A DNA stretch of 64,000 bases from Oscillospiraceae bacterium (GCA_015068305.1 SVKV01000004.1:1-64000), one strand, 5' to 3'. Positions 27,281 to 34,820 are shown, counted from the first letter of the stretch. Notes: a model not told the origin generated them from the letters alone. Numbers and translations are program-made.

Positions 27281-27310
27281 AATCCTCCGAAGTTTTTTCT
27301 CCGGAGGATT
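27281..27310 (-). terminator. Stem-loop after the XRE/LiaF-like gene
   Basis: AATCCTCCG pairs with CGGAGGATT across a 12-base loop. On the minus strand it is followed by a pyrimidine-rich TCCTTTCTTTTC stretch. Confidence 0.65.
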
Positions 27311-27323
27311 TGGGAATTATTTC

Positions 27324-28340
27324 CTATACATATTTGACAGCAATCTGTCCAAAACTGACATCCGCATCGATGGAGAGGGAAACGGCGGTTTCGCTGTCGT
27401 GGTTGCCATGGATGTCCACAGAGCCGAAGGCGGCATCGGAATCCACCTCCGCCCGGACGGATTTGGGAACCAGAATGGTAAGATTACCGAAGGAACAGTC
27501 GGCATCAATCCGGCAGTTTTCATCGAATGCTTCGCAGCCGGTCAGATCCACCGTCAGATTTCCAAAGCAGACATCTGCTCTGCCGCTGCGCAGCCGGGGC
27601 AGATCGATGACATGATATTTTTCACTGAATGAAATGGAAATGTCAAAGGAATCCTCACCAAAAGAGCAATCAGAAAGGTTTTGCTTCATATTTTTTCCGT
27701 TGTGGATGACCGTAACATGAGGCCTTGCTGATTTGCGGAAAGCTTTTACCAATAAACTGAAACCCAGAAGAATCAGCAGGGCGGGAATGGCAAAAGCGCC
27801 GCTCAGATTCATGTCGCTCATGTTGGAAAACAGAAAACAGGCACCGAGGAATGTACAGCCCAGACGCAGGAATGTGAATCTGCGAAACAGAGCAAAGCCG
27901 CCGTAGATCAGCAGGGCGCTGGGCCAGAGCAGCGCCCACAGGTCGGTGGGCTGCCCCGTCATAATGCGAAGCAGATACACAATTCCAACCCAGATAAAAA
28001 GTACTGCGGTGGCCAGCTGGGAGGACCGTCCGGTATCCATCCGGAACTCCCAGTTTCCTTTCTGTAAATGGATGCCCTCCGGCGCTTCCTCCGTATGAAC
28101 GGGTTCAACGATTTCTGCCTCCCTGACTGCTTCCGGTTCGGACAGGCCCAGCAGAGCATCCGTCGTGGTTCCAAAAATTTCTGCCAGCTTCGGCAGCATG
28201 GTGATGTCCGGGCAGGACTGGTCATTTTCCCATTTGCTCACCGCCTGGGCGGTGACGCCCAGCTGCTCCGCCAGTCGGTCCTGGGTGATGCCCAGCCGTT
28301 TCCGGTTGGCAACGATCCGCTTTCCCAAGGTTTCTTCCAT
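27324..28340 (-). CDS. XRE regulator fused to LiaI/LiaF-like membrane domains
   Basis: The 338-residue protein starts with an XRE helix-turn-helix (about 5-60, QDRLAEQLGVTAQAVSKWEN). A linker follows, then four hydrophobic helices (about 112-210) and a beta-rich C-terminal domain with repeated short motifs (DCSFGED, DVCFGNL, DCSFGNL, DAAFGSVD, DVSFGQ). This repeat pattern is typical of LiaF-type and toastrack envelope-stress domains. The protein could therefore sense envelope state and bind DNA in one polypeptide. The start at 28340 follows GGGAGG. It diverges from the LURP/luxS operon, and two palindromes lie in the shared upstream region, candidate sites for this protein. Confidence 0.8.
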   Translation of the reverse strand: MEETLGKRIVANRKRLGITQDRLAEQLGVTAQAVSKWENDQSCPDITMLPKLAEIFGTTTDALLGLSEPEAVREAEIVEPVHTEEAPEGIHLQKGNWEFRMDTGRSSQLATAVLFIWVGIVYLLRIMTGQPTDLWALLWPSALLIYGGFALFRRFTFLRLGCTFLGACFLFSNMSDMNLSGAFAIPALLILLGFSLLVKAFRKSARPHVTVIHNGKNMKQNLSDCSFGEDSFDISISFSEKYHVIDLPRLRSGRADVCFGNLTVDLTGCEAFDENCRIDADCSFGNLTILVPKSVRAEVDSDAAFGSVDIHGNHDSETAVSLSIDADVSFGQIAVKYV

Positions 28341-28432
28341 ATCTTGTTCCTCCCAATTGTTTCTGGCTCCATCATGCCATAAAACGGGAGAAAAAGCTAT
28401 CAATTATCCGTTAATTTCCGGAAAATATCAGT

Positions 28433-28469
28433 TCAACCCACCGTTGAGGGCTGCTCAACCGGCGGTTGA
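28433..28469. promoter_or_regulatory. Two 15-bp palindromes, putative operator pair
   Basis: TCAACCCACCGTTGA (28433-28447) and TCAACCGGCGGTTGA (28455-28469) share the frame TCAAC-N5-GTTGA. Their centres are 22 bp apart, about two helical turns. They lie between the divergent XRE/LiaF-like gene and the LURP/luxS operon, upstream of the plus-strand -35 box. The cognate protein is unknown; the divergent XRE protein is the natural candidate. Confidence 0.6.
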
Positions 28470-28482
28470 GGCGCATTTTTCT

Positions 28483-28510
28483 TGCATTTGGAGCTTCCTT
28501 GCGCTATGAT
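28483..28510 (+). promoter_or_regulatory. Promoter of the LURP-luxS-pfs operon
   Basis: TTGCAT (28483-28488) and TATGAT (28505-28510) with a 16-base spacer, just below the palindrome pair. Confidence 0.6.
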
Positions 28511-28530
28511 AATGCCAAGAGGTGATGCAT

Positions 28531-29007
28531 ATGGAACTGCTGATCAAACAGCGCGTCTTTTCCTGGACAGATACCTATGATGTCTGCGACGAAACCGGGG
28601 AAGCCAGATATTTCGTCAAGGGAGAATTCTTCAGTCTGGGCCATAAGATCCACATCTACGATAAATATACAGGGGAAGAGCGGGGATGCATTGCCCAGCG
28701 GCTGTTTACCCTGCTGCCCACCTTCGATATTTATATGGGTGGGCAAATGGTCGGAACCGTCAAGAAAAAGTTTACCCTCTTTACCCAGGATTACCAGGTG
28801 GATTACCGTGGCTGGGATGTGGAAGGTGACTTCCTGGGCTGGGATTATTCCGTAACGGAGGGCTGCAGGGAAGTGATGACCATTTCCAAACAATGGCTTT
28901 CCTGGGGCGATACCTACACCCTGAGCTATTCCAATCCGGCGGACGAACTGCCGGGACTGCTGCTGGTGATCGCCATCGATGCGGCAAACTGCGATCACAG
29001 CGATTAA
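28531..29007 (+). CDS. LURP-one-related (tubby-like) protein
   Basis: The 158-residue protein matches the LURP-one-related family: MELLIKQRVFSWTDTYDVCD at the start, repeated short strands (YFVKGEFFSLGHKIHIYDK), IAQRLFTLLPTFDIY, and DYSVTEG. The fold is a tubby-like beta barrel around a central helix, sometimes linked to lipid or membrane association; no enzyme activity is known to me. ATG at 28531 follows GAGGTG. luxS begins 11 bases after the stop, so it is the first gene of a three-gene operon. Why a LURP protein should travel with AI-2 synthesis is not evident. Confidence 0.85.
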   Translation: MELLIKQRVFSWTDTYDVCDETGEARYFVKGEFFSLGHKIHIYDKYTGEERGCIAQRLFTLLPTFDIYMGGQMVGTVKKKFTLFTQDYQVDYRGWDVEGDFLGWDYSVTEGCREVMTISKQWLSWGDTYTLSYSNPADELPGLLLVIAIDAANCDHSD

Positions 29008-29018
29008 GGAGAACGAAT

Positions 29019-29495
29019 ATGGAAAAAATCACAAGCTTTACCATCGATCATATCAAGCTGCAGCCGGGCCTGTATGTGTCCCGGAAGGACAAAGTGGGCA
29101 GCGAAACGGTGACCACCTTTGACCTGCGTCTGACCAATCCCAATGAAGAGCCGGTGATGAATACCGCAGAGATTCACACCATGGAGCATCTTGCGGCAAC
29201 TTACCTGCGAAATGAGCTCATCTGGAAGGAAAAGGTGCTGTATTTCGGCCCCATGGGCTGCCGCACCGGCTTCTATCTGCTGCTGGCAGGAGATTACGAG
29301 TCCAGCCAGATCGTGGATTTGGTGAAAGCCTGCTTTGCGTTCATTCGGGATTTCCGGGGTGATGTCCCCGGCGCATCCGCAAAAGACTGCGGCAATTATC
29401 TGGATATGAACCTGCCCATGGCAAACTACTGGGGCGCAAAGTATGCGGCGCTGCTGGAGAATATTGACCGGGACCATCTGGTTTACCCGGAATAA
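29019..29495 (+). CDS. luxS: S-ribosylhomocysteine lyase LuxS
   Basis: LuxS splits S-ribosylhomocysteine into homocysteine and DPD, the precursor of autoinducer-2. The 158-residue protein has the metal-binding motif HTMEH (near residue 53), the catalytic Cys in GPMGCRTG, and the third metal ligand Cys in KDCGNYLDMNL. Length is standard. AAGGAGAA precedes the ATG. The pfs nucleosidase gene, which makes its substrate, starts 11 bases downstream, so the pair recycles S-adenosylhomocysteine and produces AI-2. Confidence 0.97.
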   Translation: MEKITSFTIDHIKLQPGLYVSRKDKVGSETVTTFDLRLTNPNEEPVMNTAEIHTMEHLAATYLRNELIWKEKVLYFGPMGCRTGFYLLLAGDYESSQIVDLVKACFAFIRDFRGDVPGASAKDCGNYLDMNLPMANYWGAKYAALLENIDRDHLVYPE

Positions 29496-29506
29496 GGAGA
29501 CAGAAT

Positions 29507-30211
29507 ATGACAAAACTTGGAATCATCGGCGCCATGACCGTGGAGGTCGAACTGCTGAAGAAAAAAATGGAGAATCTGACCGTAACCGGCCACGCGGGAA
29601 TGGAATTCTACGACGGTCAGCTGGAAGGGCTGAATACCGTGGTGGTCCAGTGCGGCGTAGGCAAGGTCAATGCCGCCATGTGCGCCCAGATTCTGTGCAG
29701 TGTGTTTGGGGTGACCCATCTGGTGAATACCGGAATTGCAGGCTCTCTTTGTGCAGATCTGGATATCGGCGATCTGGTGGTGAGCAAGGATGCCATGTAC
29801 CACGATTTTGACTGCGTCCATTTTGGCTATGAAATGGGCAGGGTGCCGGGCATGGACACTGTGGCATTTCCTGCCGATGAGCGGCTGATCCGCTATGCCC
29901 TGGCCGCTGCGGAGGAAGTCAACCCCGGCCATGCCAGAATCGGCCGTGTTGCCAGCGGCGACCTGTTTGTGGCGGAAAAGGCAGCCAAGAGCCGGATCAT
30001 TGAAAAAACCGGTGCTGTCTGCACCGAGATGGAGGGCGCAGCCATTGCCCAGACGGCCTACCGGAACAAGGTGCCTTTCGTAATCCTCCGGGCCATCTCT
30101 GACAAGGCAGATGACTCCGCCCAGATGGACTATCCCACCTTCGAGACCCAGGCAGCCCACCGCTGCGCTGAGGTTGCCGGAACCATGGCAAGAAAGCTGA
30201 AAGCAAACTGA
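29507..30211 (+). CDS. mtnN: 5'-methylthioadenosine/S-adenosylhomocysteine nucleosidase
   Basis: The enzyme (also called Pfs) removes adenine from S-adenosylhomocysteine and methylthioadenosine, feeding LuxS. The 234-residue protein has the start LGIIGAMTVEVELL with catalytic Glu, VVQCGVGKVNAA, VNTGIAGSL, the phosphorylase-family core VASGDLFV, TEMEGAAIAQTAY with the ribose-binding Met-Glu, and ISDKADDSA with the catalytic Asp. AAGGAGAC precedes the ATG. It is the last gene of the operon and ends at a strong terminator. Confidence 0.96.
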   Translation: MTKLGIIGAMTVEVELLKKKMENLTVTGHAGMEFYDGQLEGLNTVVVQCGVGKVNAAMCAQILCSVFGVTHLVNTGIAGSLCADLDIGDLVVSKDAMYHDFDCVHFGYEMGRVPGMDTVAFPADERLIRYALAAAEEVNPGHARIGRVASGDLFVAEKAAKSRIIEKTGAVCTEMEGAAIAQTAYRNKVPFVILRAISDKADDSAQMDYPTFETQAAHRCAEVAGTMARKLKAN

Positions 30212-30216
30212 TTAAA

Positions 30217-30246
30217 AAAACTGCCACCCCTCTGGGTGGCAGTTTT
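30217..30246. terminator. Bidirectional terminator after pfs
   Basis: AAAACTGCCACCC pairs with GGGTGGCAGTTTT around CTCT, with a T run on both strands. It separates pfs from the convergent MATE gene. Confidence 0.92.
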
Positions 30247-30250
30247 TGGT

Positions 30251-31615
30251 TTACTGAGCTTTTTTGGCTTCCAGACGGTCAAAATTGTGGATCCAGTCAG
30301 CCTTTACAAGATAAATGAGGAAAATGATGGAGCTCAGGGTCCAGGTCAGGGGATAGGCCCAGGAAACGGTGGTCAGATGGTTGACAAACCGGACTGCTAC
30401 GGTGATGTAGCTGACACGGACGAAGCACCAGCAGACCATCATGGTAACCATGGGCACCGTGGCCTTGCCGGCACCGCGCATAATGGCAGCCACACAGTGG
30501 GAGAATGCCAGCAGGAAGTAGAACAGGCAGATGGTCCGGGTATGCATGCTTCCGTAGGCAACCACCTCGGGGGTGTCATTGAAGAATGCGATGAGCTGGG
30601 GTGCGAAGAGATAGGATGCAATACCAATCAGCTCCGCCAGGATGCAGGCACAGGCAATGCCGAAAGCGACACCTTTTTTTACCCGGTCGTGCTTGTGAGC
30701 GCCCAGATTCTGGCCCACAAAGGTGGACAGGGCCATGGTAAAGCATGTGATGGGCAGAAATGCGAAACCCTCAATTTTGGAGTGGGCACCGCAGCCGGCC
30801 ATGGCGGCGGAGCCGAAGCTGTTGATATTGGTCTGAACCACCACATTGGCAATGCCGATGACGGAATTCTGAATGCCGGAGGGCAGACCAAACCGGACGA
30901 TGGATTTGAGACAGCTGAAATCGAAGCCGATGGCCCGGACATCCAGCCGGTAGGGTTCCTTGACCCGCACCAGATGGATGAAGCAGAGAATCACGCTGAC
31001 ACCCTGGGAAAGGGTGGTGGCCAGAGCGGCAGAGCCTACACCCAGCTTCAGAACTGCCACAAACAGCAGATCCAGAACGATGTTGACGAAGGTGGCGAAG
31101 ATCAGGTAATACAGCGGATGGCGGCTGTCACCCACGGCGTGGAGAATGCCCACGAAGATATTGTACATGACCGTGAAGATGGCACCGCAGAAATAGTAGC
31201 GGAAATAGATAATGGACTGGGGAAGCACGTCCTCGGGGGTGCCCATCCACTGCAGAATGGTGGGGGTAAAGGCGACACCCAGAACGGACAGAAGGATACC
31301 TGCGGTAAGACCGAAGGCCACATCCGTGTGGATGGCGATGCGCATATTTTTATGGTCCTGAGCGCCGAAGAATTTTGCGATGATCACACCGGCACCCATG
31401 GCAACACCGTTGAAGAAGCCCACAAACATGTGGATCAGGCTTCCGGAGGAACTGACGGCGGCCAGGGCAGTCTCGCCGATAAATTTGCCGACGGTCCAGG
31501 AGTCAAAGGCGTGATAAAACTGCTGAAAGATATTGCCGACCAAAATGGGCAGTGCGAACAGAAGAATTTTTTTCCAAATGGGGCCCTCTGTCAGAGTATT
31601 GCGGTCGCTGTGCAA
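30251..31615 (-). CDS. MATE family multidrug/metabolite exporter
   Basis: The ~454-residue protein has about twelve transmembrane helices in two halves of the MATE fold: GPIWKKILLFALPILVGNIF at the start and PSGIQNSVIGIANVVVQTNI opening the second half. MATE exporters expel cationic drugs or metabolites using a Na+ or H+ gradient; the substrate is unknown. AAAAGGA sits too close to the GTG at 31624, so TTG at 31615 (spacing about ten bases) is preferred, with low certainty. No regulator is directly adjacent. Confidence 0.9.
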   Translation of the reverse strand: MHSDRNTLTEGPIWKKILLFALPILVGNIFQQFYHAFDSWTVGKFIGETALAAVSSSGSLIHMFVGFFNGVAMGAGVIIAKFFGAQDHKNMRIAIHTDVAFGLTAGILLSVLGVAFTPTILQWMGTPEDVLPQSIIYFRYYFCGAIFTVMYNIFVGILHAVGDSRHPLYYLIFATFVNIVLDLLFVAVLKLGVGSAALATTLSQGVSVILCFIHLVRVKEPYRLDVRAIGFDFSCLKSIVRFGLPSGIQNSVIGIANVVVQTNINSFGSAAMAGCGAHSKIEGFAFLPITCFTMALSTFVGQNLGAHKHDRVKKGVAFGIACACILAELIGIASYLFAPQLIAFFNDTPEVVAYGSMHTRTICLFYFLLAFSHCVAAIMRGAGKATVPMVTMMVCWCFVRVSYITVAVRFVNHLTTVSWAYPLTWTLSSIIFLIYLVKADWIHNFDRLEAKKAQ

Positions 31616-31698
31616 GAGAAACACTTCCTTTTAGACAAAACGTTGCTTACGCAACTGTTATACTTCACCGGGTGGAAAATGTCAAGAGTTGGAAGCGC

Positions 31699-31727
31699 GC
31701 AATATTTTTTGCTCTGCGGGCATAATA
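31699..31727 (+). promoter_or_regulatory. Possible forespore sigma (F/G) promoter of spoVAC
   Basis: CATAATA at 31721-31727 matches six of seven bases of the sigma-G -10 consensus (CATACTA as known from Bacillus). GCAATA 16 bases upstream is a partial -35 match. The evidence is weak and supported mainly by the identity of the gene. Confidence 0.35.
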
Positions 31728-31744
31728 AGCCGGGAGTGATGAAG

Positions 31745-32194
31745 ATGACAGAACGGGAATATGAAAAACTGGTGGCGGAGCTGAGTCCGAAATCTCCGCT
31801 GTGGCGGGACTGCCTGAATGCATTCTGGATCGGCGGACTGATCTGCACCGTGGGCCAGTTTTTTATTAACTGGTACAGCAATCTGGGGCTGGACCGGGAG
31901 AATGCAGGCACCGCCGCATCCATGACGCTGGTGGCGATTTCTGCGGTACTGACGGGGCTGAGCCTTTATGACAATATTGCAAAGCACGCCGGTGCCGGGA
32001 CTCTGGTGCCCATCACAGGCTTTGCCAATTCCGTCGCCGCCCCGGCAGTGGAATTCAAGACCGAAGGCTTCATCCTTGGGGTTGGCGCGAAGATGTTCAC
32101 GATTGCTGGCCCGGTGATCGTGTATGGTGTAAGCGCAAGTGTGGTGTATGGATTTGTCTATTGGATCACACAAATGATAACGGGCGGTTTATAA
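31745..32194 (+). CDS. spoVAC: Stage V sporulation protein AC
   Basis: SpoVAC is part of the SpoVA machinery that moves dipicolinic acid into the developing spore and acts as a mechanosensitive channel in germination (Bacillus). The 149-residue protein has several hydrophobic helices and the family core LVPITGFANSVAAPAVEFKT followed by EGFILGVGAKMFTIAGPVIV. ATG at 31745 has GGGAG at good distance; an ATG six bases earlier is too close. spoVAD and spoVAE usually follow in Clostridia, but here a minus-strand regulator does. The gene is therefore an isolated copy. Confidence 0.93.
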   Translation: MTEREYEKLVAELSPKSPLWRDCLNAFWIGGLICTVGQFFINWYSNLGLDRENAGTAASMTLVAISAVLTGLSLYDNIAKHAGAGTLVPITGFANSVAAPAVEFKTEGFILGVGAKMFTIAGPVIVYGVSASVVYGFVYWITQMITGGL

Positions 32195-32203
32195 CCGCCC
32201 GTT
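32179..32203. terminator. Stem-loop at the spoVAC end
   Basis: AACGGGCGGTT pairs with AACCGCCCGTT and includes the spoVAC stop codon. The T run is poor on both strands, so termination strength is uncertain. Confidence 0.55.
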
Positions 32204-32231
32204 GCAGATTCTATTGCAAATGTTTTTGAAA

Positions 32232-32837
32232 TCACAGGTCTGCTTTGCGGGCAGGCAGCTTTTTTCGGAAGAGCCCGTGCTGATTGCAGTACCAGTACAA
32301 GGTTCCGATTCCACGGAGTGAAAGCCTGGTTTCAGCATTTCCCTCCGGGTAGAGCTTTACCATCTGGATTCTGTCTGAAGTTACGAATGCAGCAAAGGAA
32401 ACATAATGCCCCTTCTCCATGGGATGGTGGACGGTGATAAAATGCTCATCCTCCACCTTTTCAATGGTGATGGTATGATCTTCGTCCGCTTCTTCCGCTT
32501 CCAGAGCAGGCAGGGTAATGCCGCAGCAACTGACCACGGTATTTCCAAGGGCATGCACAGCATTGCCGCAGACGGGACAGACATAGAACAGACTTCGCTG
32601 CATGTTGGCGGAGACGTTCCTGTTAATGATATGCTCTCCGTTCATCAGCTCAATAACAGAGATTCCCAAGGCCTGAGCCAGGGGCTGTAAAAGAGAAATA
32701 TCCGGAAGTCCCTTTCCGGTCTCCCATTTGGAGATGGTTTTGCTGCTGACACCGACCCGATCCGCCAGATCGGCCTGCGTGAAATTCCGCATTTCCCGCA
32801 GGCGTTTGATCGTTGCACTTGTTACATAGGTGTTCAT
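32232..32837 (-). CDS. XRE-type regulator fused to a complete desulfoferrodoxin
   Basis: Residues 8-65 of this 201-residue protein are an XRE helix-turn-helix (QADLADRVGVSSKTISKWET). Residues 85-107 form a desulforedoxin-like knuckle, C87-x2-C90 with C104-C105. Residues 118-195 look like superoxide reductase: HTITIEKVEDEHFITV, HHPMEKGHY, and YCNQHG. The iron ligands of that family can be matched to His121, His138, His144, Cys184 and His187, with the exact 6- and 3-residue spacings of the enzyme. The protein is therefore likely an iron-containing, redox- or superoxide-responsive DNA-binding protein. The start at 32837 follows AAAGGACG. Its target is unknown; the convergent spoVAC and the same-strand GNAT gene are neighbours. 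Confidence 0.85.
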   Translation of the reverse strand: MNTYVTSATIKRLREMRNFTQADLADRVGVSSKTISKWETGKGLPDISLLQPLAQALGISVIELMNGEHIINRNVSANMQRSLFYVCPVCGNAVHALGNTVVSCCGITLPALEAEEADEDHTITIEKVEDEHFITVHHPMEKGHYVSFAAFVTSDRIQMVKLYPEGNAETRLSLRGIGTLYWYCNQHGLFRKKLPARKADL

Positions 32838-32928
32838 AAATACCACGTCCTTTCTGAATAACAGGTTATCACAGAAGCGAAAACAGGGCAACCTATGTAT
32901 CGTAGACTGTATATTTAAAGAAATGAAT

Positions 32929-32952
32929 GCCTGCCGCGATTTGCGGCAGGCG
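32929..32952. terminator. Stem-loop after the GNAT gene
   Basis: GCCTGCCGC pairs with GCGGCAGGC around GATTT. It lies between the minus-strand GNAT gene and the minus-strand XRE fusion. On the minus strand an ATTCATTTCTTT stretch follows, a moderate terminator. Confidence 0.6.
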
Positions 32953-32974
32953 GTGGGTATATTTTGCGGTCAGT

Positions 32975-33427
32975 TTATCTGTGAATATACATCCGGGTCA
33001 TGTCCGGCTCTCCGTCACCCTGGACCATGCAGAGGAATTCCCATCCGTACCGCTCATAGAATCCGGTGTGGTCGGTCACCAAATAGGCAGGGGAGATGCC
33101 CTTGCTCCGAAGATCTTCCACAGCCATATTCAGAAGCACACCGGCAATCCCGCGGCAGCGGTGGCTTTCTTCTGTATAGACGGCGCAGACATTGGGGGTC
33201 AGATCGGGCCGGTCATGAAAGTCATTTTCGATGACACCCAGACCGCCAACGATCTGGTCGCCATCCTGACAAAGGAACCAGCCCAGCTCCGTCTCCCGGT
33301 TCAGGTAGGCTTCCATGCAGTTAAGATAAGCTTCCTTCGGAACGCCCCACTTGCTGTTGAACCACGCTGCTGCCCTGTGCATCAGTTCCGGTTGTTCTCT
33401 TAATGTAATGTAGTGTAAATCTGCCAT
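32975..33427 (-). CDS. GNAT family N-acetyltransferase
   Basis: The 150-residue protein has the GNAT fold. The acetyl-CoA-binding motif A appears as CAVYTEESHRCRGIAGVLLN, where R-C-R-G-I-A is the pyrophosphate-binding turn. The C-terminal strand YLVTDHTGFYERYGWEFLC is typical of the family. The substrate cannot be told. ATG at 33427 is preferred to a GTG nine bases earlier that lies too close to AAAGGA. It shows no operon partner beyond the weakly separated XRE fusion gene downstream on the same strand. Confidence 0.88.
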   Translation of the reverse strand: MADLHYITLREQPELMHRAAAWFNSKWGVPKEAYLNCMEAYLNRETELGWFLCQDGDQIVGGLGVIENDFHDRPDLTPNVCAVYTEESHRCRGIAGVLLNMAVEDLRSKGISPAYLVTDHTGFYERYGWEFLCMVQGDGEPDMTRMYIHR

Positions 33428-33638
33428 TTCCGGCACCGTCCTTTTCGTTTTTTTATACTATCACAAAGGGAGGAAAAATGCCATCCCCAAACTTTTTTCC
33501 GAAGGGAGCGTTTCCGGGACACGGATTTTTCCGAAAAATCTTTGCGATTGCAAATCTTTGCGATCTGCCGTATATTATGGGGTGGAATCCCGAAAAAAGG
33601 AGGATCTGCATTTTGATTCGTTATGTAATGGCTGCATA

Positions 33639-33689
33639 AGCGTTGGCTATGCAAAAATAATGGAATACTGACTTTGTATAGCCAATGCT
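33639..33689. repeat. 17-bp imperfect inverted repeat
   Basis: The arms at 33639-33655 and 33673-33689 match at 15 of 17 positions and are separated by 17 bases. The core is TTGGCTAT/ATAGCCAA. The element lies 35 bases before the CD3324-type gene. The 296-base region 33428-33723 otherwise contains only short direct repeats (two copies of AAATCTTTGCGAT near 33536-33565) and no recognisable gene. Confidence 0.6.
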
Positions 33690-33723
33690 TTCCTTAAGAA
33701 GCAAATTCTACAAGGAGGCAGCC

Positions 33724-33987
33724 GTGAGCTATATAAAAGCAGAAGAAATCCTGCCGGAGGAACTGATCCGACAGATTCAGGAGTACGCCGACGGCGTGTA
33801 CATCTATATCCCCCGGAAGCCGGGCACCCGGCATCCCTGGGGCCAGAAAACGGACTACAAAGCCGAGCTGAAAGCGAGGAATGACCGGATCCGCAGTGAT
33901 TATGCCGCAGGTGTCGGCGTGGCGCTGCTCAGCCGGAGATACCATCTGTCCGAAAAAAGCATCCGCAGGATTCTGCAAAAATCATAA
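33724..33987 (+). CDS. CD3324 family protein with Mor-like helix-turn-helix
   Basis: The 87-residue protein matches small clostridial proteins annotated CD3324 family (recognised from memory). It begins SYIKAEEILPEELIRQIQEY, has YIYIPRKPGTRHPWGQKTDY, and ends with a helix-turn-helix resembling the Mor activator type (YHLSEKSIRRILQKS). It is probably a DNA-binding protein, target unknown. GTG at 33724 is chosen because AAGGAGG lies five bases upstream. It stands alone between a 51-bp inverted repeat and a terminator. Confidence 0.8.
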   Translation: MSYIKAEEILPEELIRQIQEYADGVYIYIPRKPGTRHPWGQKTDYKAELKARNDRIRSDYAAGVGVALLSRRYHLSEKSIRRILQKS

Positions 33988-33991
33988 ACGA

Positions 33992-34019
33992 AGAGCCGGG
34001 AGTAATCCCGGCTCTTTTG
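33992..34019 (+). terminator. Terminator of the CD3324-type gene
   Basis: AGAGCCGGGA pairs with TCCCGGCTCT around GTAA, followed by TTT. The 22-bp core recurs in the terminator at 34827-34862. Confidence 0.85.
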
Positions 34020-34028
34020 CGCGACAGA

Positions 34029-34056
34029 TTGACAAGTAATCGCGCTATGCTATAAT
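34029..34056 (+). promoter_or_regulatory. Promoter of the deacetylase gene
   Basis: TTGACA (34029-34034) and TATAAT (34051-34056) with a 16-base spacer. Confidence 0.85.
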
Positions 34057-34118
34057 GCAGGTAGAAAATCGAATTCGGATGTCTGTTTTCTATAAAAAGG
34101 AATGGAAGAGGTGGGATT

Positions 34119-34820
34119 ATGGCAAAAAGCTATCCCGGAGGAAAGAAAAAGGCATTTAATATCACCTATGATGACGGGGTTTTGCAGGATGAACGATTTG
34201 TTGCATTGCTGAACAAATATGGTATAAAGGGTACCTTTAACTTAAACTCCCAGCTGATGCAGGAGGCATTTTCCTGGACCCATCCCAACGGTATGAAAGT
34301 CACTAGGCTGACGCCTGATCAGGTGAAGCATTTATATGACGGCCATGAGGTTGCATCCCACACCCTGACCCACCCGTATATGCATGGGCTGTCGGACGAG
34401 GAACTGTACCGGCAGTTAAAGTCCGATAAAGACAATCTGGAACGGTTATTCGGCAGGGAAGTGAAAGGCTTTGCAGTGCCCTTTGACTATTACGATGACC
34501 GAATTGCGGACTGTGCCAAAGCCTGCGGCTTTACCTATGCCCGAAAAAGTGAATGTACCGGTAATTTTACACCGTGTACCGATCGATACCATTGGAAAAC
34601 CGGCATTTACCATATCGATGCTGACTTAACCAATTTTGTGGCAGCATTTTTGAATACTGATGAGGAATTGGCAGTGTGCCAAATTGTGGGCCACAGCTAT
34701 GACCTTGATGCAGAAAATCTGTGGGGTACTATGGAGCTGATCTGTGCTGCGGTATCCAAGTGCGATGACATCTGGTTCTGCACGAATGCCGAGTTGGTGG
34801 ACTATTTGTGCAATTTATGA
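34119..34820 (+). CDS. Polysaccharide deacetylase family protein
   Basis: The 233-residue protein has an intact NodB active site: TYDDG (around residue 16-20, catalytic Asp and metal Asp), HEVASHTLTHP (metal His pair, S/THxxxHP pattern), and FAVPFDYYD replacing the usual R-x-P-Y motif 3. No signal peptide is seen, so it may act inside the cell or on a small acetylated molecule. GAGGTGGG precedes the ATG. It has its own promoter and terminator. Unlike the deacetylase-like protein at 25293-27194, this one keeps the Asp pair. Confidence 0.88.
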   Translation: MAKSYPGGKKKAFNITYDDGVLQDERFVALLNKYGIKGTFNLNSQLMQEAFSWTHPNGMKVTRLTPDQVKHLYDGHEVASHTLTHPYMHGLSDEELYRQLKSDKDNLERLFGREVKGFAVPFDYYDDRIADCAKACGFTYARKSECTGNFTPCTDRYHWKTGIYHIDADLTNFVAAFLNTDEELAVCQIVGHSYDLDAENLWGTMELICAAVSKCDDIWFCTNAELVDYLCNL

